Assembly: GCF_000514815.1 (NCBI RefSeq)
Contig: NZ_AZWQ01000023.1
Coordinates: 1-64,000, forward strand
Direction of reading: 5' to 3'
Source: Salinispora fenicalii
GTDB taxonomy: Bacteria > Actinomycetota > Actinomycetes > Mycobacteriales > Micromonosporaceae
DNA: 64,000 bases
Part shown: piece by piece, positions 58,572 through 64,000 of the stretch
Layout of the letters: each line of letters starts with the position of its first letter
How positions within the stretch are numbered: position 1 is the first letter of the stretch
Notes under the pieces: generated by a model
The model's input: only the letters and a program-made list of their open reading frames with translations
Told to the model about the DNA's origin: nothing
The model's database searches: none
Program-made: the position numbers and the translations under genes

Positions 58572-59231
58572 ATGGACAGGCAAGTCAAGGGGATCCTGGG
58601 CGCGAAGCTCGGCATGACCCAGGTCTGGGACAACAACCGTGTTGTCCCGGTGACTGTGGTGCAGGCCGGCCCGTGTGTCGTCAGCCAGGTCCGTAGCCAG
58701 GAGAAGGACGGCTACGGGGCGGTCCAGTTGGCGTACGGCGCCATCGACCCGCGCAAGGTCAAGAAGCCGATGAGCGGCCACTACGCAAAGGCCGATGTCG
58801 CGCCGCGCCGGCACATCGTCGAGCTGCGCACGACCGACGCCGCCGAGTACTCGCTCGGCCAGGAGGTCACGGTCGAGGAGTTCCCGGCCGGGATCTCGGT
58901 CGACGTGACCGGAAAGACCAAGGGCAAGGGCTACGCCGGCCCGATGAAGCGGCACGGCTTCCACGGTCTACGCGCCAGCCACGGTGTGGAGCGTAAGCAC
59001 CGTTCGCCGGGCTCGATCGGCGGCTGCGCCACTCCGGGGCGCGTCTTCAAGGGCACCCGGATGGCCGGCCGGATGGGTGGTGTGCGCTACACCGTCCAGA
59101 ACCTCACCGTCCAGGCGGTTGACACCGAGAACAATCTCCTGCTCGTTCGGGGTGCCATTCCTGGCCCCAAGGGCGCGCTGGTCCTGGTTCGCACTGCGGC
59201 CAAGGCGAAGAAGGGTGGGGCAGCCAAGTGA
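58572..59231 (+). CDS. rplC: 50S ribosomal protein L3
   Basis: This 219-residue protein starts [20 protein letters not shown] and contains the central [20 protein letters not shown] loop that reaches the peptidyl-transferase centre. It begins 11 bases after rpsJ. Confidence 0.97.
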   Translation: MDRQVKGILGAKLGMTQVWDNNRVVPVTVVQAGPCVVSQVRSQEKDGYGAVQLAYGAIDPRKVKKPMSGHYAKADVAPRRHIVELRTTDAAEYSLGQEVTVEEFPAGISVDVTGKTKGKGYAGPMKRHGFHGLRASHGVERKHRSPGSIGGCATPGRVFKGTRMAGRMGGVRYTVQNLTVQAVDTENNLLLVRGAIPGPKGALVLVRTAAKAKKGGAAK

Positions 59232-59878
59232 CCACCGTTGATGTCCGCACCGTTGAAGGTACCAAGGCCGGCTCCGTCGAGTTGCCCGCCGACATCTTCG
59301 ACGCGCAGGCCAACATCGCGCTGATGCACCAGGTTGTGGTGGCTCAGCTCGCGGCGGCTCGACAGGGCACGCACAAGACCAAGACCCGGGGCGAGGTCGC
59401 CGGCGGCGGCAAGAAGCCCTACAAGCAGAAGGGCACCGGCCGGGCCCGCCAGGGTTCGATCCGCGCCCCGCAGTTCGCCGGTGGCGGCGTGGTGCACGGC
59501 CCGGTGCCGCGCGACTACAGCCAGCGGACCCCGAAGAAGATGAAGGCCGCCGCGCTGCGCGGTGCCCTCTCGGACCGGGCCCGCGCCGACAAGGTGCACG
59601 TTGTCGAGGCGTTCGTCGCCGGCGAGAAGCCGTCGACGAAGGCGGCCCTGACCACCTTGGCGAAGCTGACCGACGCACGCCGGGTGCTGGTGGTGCTGAG
59701 CAGCACCGACGAGCTGAACTGGGTGTCGCTGCGCAACGAGCCGCGGGTGCACCTGATCGAGTCCGGCCAGCTCAACACGTATGACGTGCTGCTGGCCGAC
59801 GACGTGGTCTTCACCAAGGAGGCCCTGGAGGAGTTCCTGGGCGTTCCCGCTGAGACCACCGAGGAGGGTGGCAAGTGA
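59228..59878 (+). CDS. rplD: 50S ribosomal protein L4
   Basis: This 216-residue protein starts at a GTG that overlaps the rplC stop by 4 bases. The tunnel-lining loop [20 protein letters not shown] is intact. In E. coli L4 represses the S10 operon by binding its leader. Confidence 0.97.
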   Translation: MTTVDVRTVEGTKAGSVELPADIFDAQANIALMHQVVVAQLAAARQGTHKTKTRGEVAGGGKKPYKQKGTGRARQGSIRAPQFAGGGVVHGPVPRDYSQRTPKKMKAAALRGALSDRARADKVHVVEAFVAGEKPSTKAALTTLAKLTDARRVLVVLSSTDELNWVSLRNEPRVHLIESGQLNTYDVLLADDVVFTKEALEEFLGVPAETTEEGGK

Positions 59879-60177
59879 GCACGATCGCCGACCCGCGCGA
59901 CATCATCATCGCGCCGGTCGTCTCGGAGAAGAGCTACAGCGAGCTGAACCGTAACTGGTACACGTTCCTGGTGCACCCGGACGCGAACAAGACCGCGATC
60001 AAGATCGCCATTGAGCAGATCTTCAACGTCCGCGTTCTGACGGTCAACACGCTCAACCGCGTGGGCAAGCGCAAGCGGACCCGGACCGGGTTCGGCAAGC
60101 GTAAGGACACCAAGCGGGCGATGGTGAAGCTGGCTGACGGTGACCGCATCGAGGCCTTCGGCGGCCCGGTCAGCTGA
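59875..60177 (+). CDS. rplW: 50S ribosomal protein L23
   Basis: This 100-residue protein starts with a GTG overlapping rplD by 4 bases. It contains [20 protein letters not shown] and [13 protein letters not shown]23 sits at the tunnel exit and docks trigger factor and SRP. Confidence 0.96.
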   Translation: MSTIADPRDIIIAPVVSEKSYSELNRNWYTFLVHPDANKTAIKIAIEQIFNVRVLTVNTLNRVGKRKRTRTGFGKRKDTKRAMVKLADGDRIEAFGGPVS

Positions 60178-60189
60178 GGGGTGTAGACA

Positions 60190-61029
60190 ATGGCTATCCG
60201 TAAGTACAAGCCGACGACGCCGGGCCGGCGTGGCTCGAGCGTTGCCGACTTCGCCGAGATCACCCGGTCCACGCCGGAGAAGTCGCTGCTGGCCCCGCTG
60301 CCGAAGAAGGGTGGGCGTAACGCCCACGGCCGGATCACTGCCCGGCACCAGGGTGGCGGCCACAAGCGCCAGTACCGAATCATCGACTTCAAGCGGGTCG
60401 ACAAGGACGGCGTGCCGGCGAAGGTCGCGCACATCGAGTACGACCCGAACCGCACCGCGCGGATTGCGCTGCTGCACTTCCTGGACGGCGAGAAGCGGTA
60501 CATCCTCGCGCCGAAGGACCTGAAGCAGGGCGACACCGTCGAGTCGGGTCCGGGCGCCGACATTAAGCCCGGCAACAACCTGCCGCTGCGGAACATCCCG
60601 GTCGGTATGACCATCCACAACGTGGAGCTGCGTCCAGGTGGCGGGGCCAAGCTGGCCCGCTCCGCGGGGACCGGGATCCAACTGCTCGGCCGGGAAGGCG
60701 CCTACGCGACCCTGCGTATGCCTTCCGGTGAAATCCGCCGTGTTGACGTGCGCTGCCGGGCCAGCATTGGTGAGATCGGCAACGCCGACCAGTCAAACAT
60801 CAACTGGGGTAAGGCCGGCCGGATGCGGTGGAAGGGCAAGCGCCCGACCGTCCGTGGTGTGGCCATGAACCCGGTCGACCACCCGCACGGTGGTGGTGAG
60901 GGTAAGACCTCTGGTGGCCGTCACCCGGTCAACCCGCAGGGTAAGCCCGAGGGCCGTACCCGCCGTAAGGGCCAGCCGAGTGACCGGCTGATCGTCCGCC
61001 GTCGCTACGCCACGCGTAAGCGCGGCTGA
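60190..61029 (+). CDS. rplB: 50S ribosomal protein L2
   Basis: This 279-residue protein begins [20 protein letters not shown] and has the conserved C-terminal [20 protein letters not shown] near the peptidyl-transferase centre. It lies 12 bases after rplW. Confidence 0.97.
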   Translation: MAIRKYKPTTPGRRGSSVADFAEITRSTPEKSLLAPLPKKGGRNAHGRITARHQGGGHKRQYRIIDFKRVDKDGVPAKVAHIEYDPNRTARIALLHFLDGEKRYILAPKDLKQGDTVESGPGADIKPGNNLPLRNIPVGMTIHNVELRPGGGAKLARSAGTGIQLLGREGAYATLRMPSGEIRRVDVRCRASIGEIGNADQSNINWGKAGRMRWKGKRPTVRGVAMNPVDHPHGGGEGKTSGGRHPVNPQGKPEGRTRRKGQPSDRLIVRRRYATRKRG

Positions 61030-61041
61030 GGGAGATAAGAG

Positions 61042-61323
61042 ATGCCTCGCAGCCTGAAGAAGGGCCCGTTCATCGACGACCACCTGCTCAAGAAGGTGGA
61101 GACGCAGAACGACAAGGGCACCAAGAACGTCATTAAGACCTGGTCGCGGCGCTCGACGATCATCCCGGAGATGCTGGGTCACACGATCGCTGTGCACGAC
61201 GGACGCAAGCACGTCCCGGTATTCGTGACCGAGGCGATGGTCGGGCACAAGCTCGGCGAGTTCGCGCTGACCCGCACGTTCAAGGGTCACGAGAAGGACG
61301 ACCGGAAGAGCCGTCGGCGCTGA
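61042..61323 (+). CDS. rpsS: 30S ribosomal protein S19
   Basis: This 93-residue protein begins [20 protein letters not shown] and contains [19 protein letters not shown], the S19 signature. GGGAGATAAG stands before the ATG. Confidence 0.97.
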   Translation: MPRSLKKGPFIDDHLLKKVETQNDKGTKNVIKTWSRRSTIIPEMLGHTIAVHDGRKHVPVFVTEAMVGHKLGEFALTRTFKGHEKDDRKSRRR

Positions 61324-61363
61324 CGCCGCGGGCATACGGATAGAGGAACAAGGGGTTACAGCG

Positions 61364-61822
61364 ATGCCAGGAAAGGGCGACGCTCCGGTGCTTCCGGGCG
61401 CGCGGGCGGTTGCGCGGTACGTGCGCATCTCGCCGATGAAGGCGCGCCGGGTGGTCAACCTCGTCCGCGGCCTGCCCGCGAAGGAGGCGCTCACGGTGCT
61501 GCAGTTCGCGCCACAGGCCGCGAGCGAGCAGGTGTACAAGGTACTCGCGAGCGCGATCGCCAACGCGGAGAACAACGAGCGGCTGGACCCCGACGCGCTG
61601 CTCGTCAGCGAGGCGTACGTGGACGAGGGCCCGACGATGAAGCGGTTCCAGCCGCGCGCCCAGGGCCGGGCGTACCGGATCCGGAAGCGCACCTGTCACA
61701 TCACGGTGGTGGTTGAGGCGGTCGCGCCGGCTGCGCCGAAGAAGGCGGCGGCGAAGAAGGTGGCCCCGGCGGAGGAGACCACGCCAGCTGCGACCGAGAG
61801 CAAGACGGAGGGTGCCGAGTAA
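61364..61822 (+). CDS. rplV: 50S ribosomal protein L22
   Basis: This 152-residue protein has the L22 core ([20 protein letters not shown]). Its tunnel hairpin [18 protein letters not shown] is the site of macrolide-resistance changes. A C-terminal Ala/Lys/Glu-rich extension of about 30 residues is additional to the E. coli protein. Its stop overlaps the rpsC start by 1 base. Confidence 0.96.
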   Translation: MPGKGDAPVLPGARAVARYVRISPMKARRVVNLVRGLPAKEALTVLQFAPQAASEQVYKVLASAIANAENNERLDPDALLVSEAYVDEGPTMKRFQPRAQGRAYRIRKRTCHITVVVEAVAPAAPKKAAAKKVAPAEETTPAATESKTEGAE

Positions 61823-62688
61823 TGGGTCAGAAGGTTCACCCGCACGGGTTCCGGCTCGGCATCTCGACCGACTGGAAGTCGCGCTGGTTCGCGGACAAGC
61901 TCTACAAGGACTACGTCGGCGAGGATGTCAAGATCCGGCGGATGATGTCCAAGGGCCTGGAGCGCGCGGGAATCTCCAAGGTCGACATCGAGCGCACCCG
62001 GGATCGGGTCCGTGTCGACATCCACACCGCCCGGCCGGGCATCGTTATCGGCCGTAAGGGTGCCGAGGCCGACCGGATCCGCGGCAAGCTCGAGAAGCTG
62101 ACCGGCAAGCAGGTCCAGCTCAACATCATCGAGGTGAAGAGCCCCGAGTCGGACGCGCAGCTCGTCGCGCAGGGCGTGGCCGAGCAGCTGTCCAGCCGGG
62201 TCAGCTTCCGTCGGGCGATGCGCAAGGCCATGCAGTCGGCGATGAAGAACCCGGTCTGCAAGGGCATCCGGGTGCAGGTCTCGGGGCGGCTCGGTGGTGC
62301 CGAGATGAGCCGGACCGAGTTCTACCGCGAGGGCCGGGTCCCGCTGCACACGCTGCGGGCCAACATCGAGTACGGCTTCTTTGAGGCCCGGACCACCTTC
62401 GGCCGCATCGGTGTGAAGGTTTGGATCTACAAGGGCGACGCGGTGCCGGGCCGGGAGACCCCAGCCGAGGCTCCGTCGCGTCCGCGGCGGGAGCGTGGCG
62501 ACCGCTCGGAGCGTCCGCGTCGGGGTAGGTCTGGTTCCTCCGGTACCACCGCTGGTGGCACCGAGGCCGGCCGAGCCGCCGCGACCACCATCGCGCAGGC
62601 GGCCGAGACGCCGAGCGGCGAGTCGGTGGATGCTGGCGCGGTCGCGTCGGCCGCCACCCAGCCGGCAGAAACGCAGCAGGAGGGCTGA
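61822..62688 (+). CDS. rpsC: 30S ribosomal protein S3
   Basis: This 288-residue protein is some 55 residues longer than E. coli S3. The core begins [15 protein letters not shown] and has the KH-domain motif [16 protein letters not shown]. The extra length is an Arg-rich then Ala/Thr-rich tail after residue 215 ([19 protein letters not shown]), usual for actinobacteria. Confidence 0.97.
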   Translation: MGQKVHPHGFRLGISTDWKSRWFADKLYKDYVGEDVKIRRMMSKGLERAGISKVDIERTRDRVRVDIHTARPGIVIGRKGAEADRIRGKLEKLTGKQVQLNIIEVKSPESDAQLVAQGVAEQLSSRVSFRRAMRKAMQSAMKNPVCKGIRVQVSGRLGGAEMSRTEFYREGRVPLHTLRANIEYGFFEARTTFGRIGVKVWIYKGDAVPGRETPAEAPSRPRRERGDRSERPRRGRSGSSGTTAGGTEAGRAAATTIAQAAETPSGESVDAGAVASAATQPAETQQEG

Positions 62689-62691
62689 CAG

Positions 62692-63117
62692 ATGCTGATG
62701 CCGCGCAAGCCCCCGAAGGGCTTCCGCAAGCCGCACCACCCGGACCGCAGTGGCGCGTCCAAGGGCGGTAACCGGGTGGTGTTCGGCGAGTTCGGGATCC
62801 AGGCTCTCGAGCCGGCCTACGTGACCAACCGCCAGATTGAGTCGGCGCGTATCGCGATGACCCGGCACATCAAGCGTGGTGGCAAGGTCTGGATCACCAT
62901 TTTCCCGGACCAGGCGCTCACCAAGAAGCCGGCGGAGACCCGGATGGGTTCCGGTAAGGGCTCCCCCGAGTGGTGGGTCGCGAACGTGAAGCCGGGGCGG
63001 GTTCTCTTCGAGATGTCCTTCCCCAACGAGCAGATCGCGCGTGAGGCGATGCGTCGCGCGATTCACAAGCTCCCGATGAAGTGCCGGATTGTTACACGCG
63101 AAGTGGGTGAATCCTGA
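62692..63117 (+). CDS. rplP: 50S ribosomal protein L16
   Basis: This 141-residue protein begins [20 protein letters not shown] and includes [21 protein letters not shown] second in-frame ATG at 62698 is possible. It starts 3 bases after rpsC with GGAGGG upstream. Confidence 0.96.
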
Positions 63118-63353
63118 TGGCAGCGGGCGTTAAGGCCGCCGAGCTGCGTGAGCTCTCCGAGGAGGAGTTGGTCACGAAGCTGCGCGAGGCTAAGGCGGAG
63201 CTGTTCAACCTCCGCGTGCAGGCCGCAACCGGGCAGCTGGACAACAACCGGCGGCTGCAGGTCATTCGTCGGGAGATCGCCCGGATCTACACGATCATGC
63301 GTGAACGCGAGCTGGGGCTCTCGGCCGCGCCGACTGAGGTGACTGCAGGATGA
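63117..63353 (+). CDS. rpmC: 50S ribosomal protein L29
   Basis: This 78-residue protein contains [16 protein letters not shown] helices ([20 protein letters not shown]) and [18 protein letters not shown]. Its ATG overlaps the rplP stop by 1 base and its own stop overlaps rpsQ by 4. Confidence 0.95.
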   Translation: MAAGVKAAELRELSEEELVTKLREAKAELFNLRVQAATGQLDNNRRLQVIRREIARIYTIMRERELGLSAAPTEVTAG

Positions 63354-63625
63354 GCGAGAACACCACCGCGACCACGCGGGCCCGCCGGAAGGTGCGTGAG
63401 GGCCTCGTGGTCAGCGACAAGATGGACAAGACCGTTGTCGTCGAGGTCGAGGACCGCGTCAAGCACGGGCTGTACGGCAAGATCATGCGCCGTACCAGCA
63501 AGCTGAAGGTCCACGACGAGCAGAACTCGGCCGGCATCGGCGACCGGGTCCTGATCATGGAGACCCGGCCGTTGTCTGCCACCAAGCGGTGGCGGCTCGT
63601 GGAGATCCTCGAGAAGGCCAAGTAG
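63350..63625 (+). CDS. rpsQ: 30S ribosomal protein S17
   Basis: This 91-residue protein contains [20 protein letters not shown] and [20 protein letters not shown], the S17 OB-fold signatures. It begins with an ATG overlapping rpmC and is the last gene before a 98-base gap. Confidence 0.96.
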   Translation: MSENTTATTRARRKVREGLVVSDKMDKTVVVEVEDRVKHGLYGKIMRRTSKLKVHDEQNSAGIGDRVLIMETRPLSATKRWRLVEILEKAK

Positions 63626-63673
63626 CGAAGGCTCGAGCTCGGCCGGTTCCGGTCGGGCGCAGGTTCCGCCAGG

Positions 63674-63699
63674 CTCCGGCCGCCGTGGTGCGGCCGGAG
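63674..63699 (+). other. Hairpin at the S10/spc operon junction
   Basis: ctccggccg (63674-63682) pairs with cggccggag (63691-63699) around an 8-base loop, between rpsQ and rplN. It may be an attenuator or a terminator between the S10- and spc-type gene groups. Confidence 0.55.
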
Positions 63700-63723
63700 A
63701 ACCGGCAGACATAGGAGATAGAC

Positions 63724-64000
63724 GTGATTCAGCAGGAGTCGCGACTGCGCGTCGCCGACAACACGGGTGCCCGGGAGATCCTGTGCATCCGGGTGCTCGG
63801 CGGCTCCGGTCGGCGCTACGCGAGCATCGGCGACGTCATCGTGGCCACCGTCAAGGACGCGATCCCGGGTGCCGGTGTCAAGAAGGGCGATGTCGTCAAG
63901 GCGGTCGTCGTCCGTACCGCCAAGGAGAAGCGGCGACCGGACGGCTCGTACATCCGCTTCGACGAGAACGCCGCCGTCATCATCAAGGACGGTGGGGACC
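63724..64000 (+). CDS. rplN: 50S ribosomal protein L14 (partial at window end)
   Basis: The first 92 codons, from a GTG with AGGAGA upstream, read [20 protein letters not shown] and continue through [20 protein letters not shown], the L14 sequence. About 30 residues are cut off by the right edge of the window. It opens the spc-type ribosomal gene group. Confidence 0.95.
   Translation, partial: MIQQESRLRVADNTGAREILCIRVLGGSGRRYASIGDVIVATVKDAIPGAGVKKGDVVKAVVVRTAKEKRRPDGSYIRFDENAAVIIKDGGD

Overview
This is a high-GC (about 70%) chromosomal segment from an actinomycete of the family Micromonosporaceae, most likely Salinispora or a close Micromonospora relative. The genus is an inference. It rests on frequent GTG/TTG starts, the gene order tRNA-Thr/tRNA-Met/rpmG/hadAB/tRNA-Trp/secE/nusG/rplK, a TTG-started rpoB, a Ku/LigD locus with separate ligase and polymerase genes, and an actinobacterial L10 leader.

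Region 1 (1-21.4 kb) is an accessory and metabolic patchwork. It holds two tandem copies of the start of a secreted beta-helix gene (one cut by the window edge), a serine beta-lactamase-like hydrolase, an OsmC-like protein, an AidB-type acyl-CoA dehydrogenase, an FMN-binding oxidase-like protein, a DUF2231 membrane protein and an Hsp20. A surface-sugar cluster follows (GT9, GT2, HldE-type heptose kinase/adenylyltransferase, NUDIX). Then come a fatty acyl-CoA ligase, a quinone-oxidoreductase-like MDR protein, a HAD phosphatase, an SCO6745-like protein, an FKBP, and the non-homologous end-joining locus (ku divergent from ligase and polymerase genes).

Region 2 (20.5-37.5 kb) contains a lipoprotein, a DivIVA-like/GntR small-gene locus, and an LPXTG-anchored RCC1-repeat protein flanked by a duplicated gntR 3' end. 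It also has two VOC proteins, a secreted beta-propeller-like protein, an XPB helicase, a frameshifted helicase-associated gene with a striking 19-bp perfect inverted repeat at the shift, a cold-shock protein, mqnD of the futalosine menaquinone route, an MFS remnant and a membrane GGDEF/EAL protein.

Region 3 (37.5-64 kb) is the conserved transcription/translation core. It carries tRNA-Thr(GGT), tRNA-Met(CAT), rpmG, hadA-hadB, tRNA-Trp(CCA), secE-nusG-rplK-rplA, the L10 leader and rplJ-rplL, then rpoB-rpoC. Three small genes follow, then the str operon (rpsL-rpsG-fusA-tuf) and the S10 operon (rpsJ-rplC-rplD-rplW-rplB-rpsS-rplV-rpsC-rplP-rpmC-rpsQ), ending inside rplN. Several promoters, terminators and unusual hairpins can be read directly.

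I found no clear-cut new multi-gene system. The best candidates for follow-up are the fold-back-like frameshift at 31450-31498, the RCC1/LPXTG gene between duplicated gntR ends, the heptose-type glycan cluster in a Gram-positive, and the repeat array and hairpins around the ribosomal and RNA polymerase operons.
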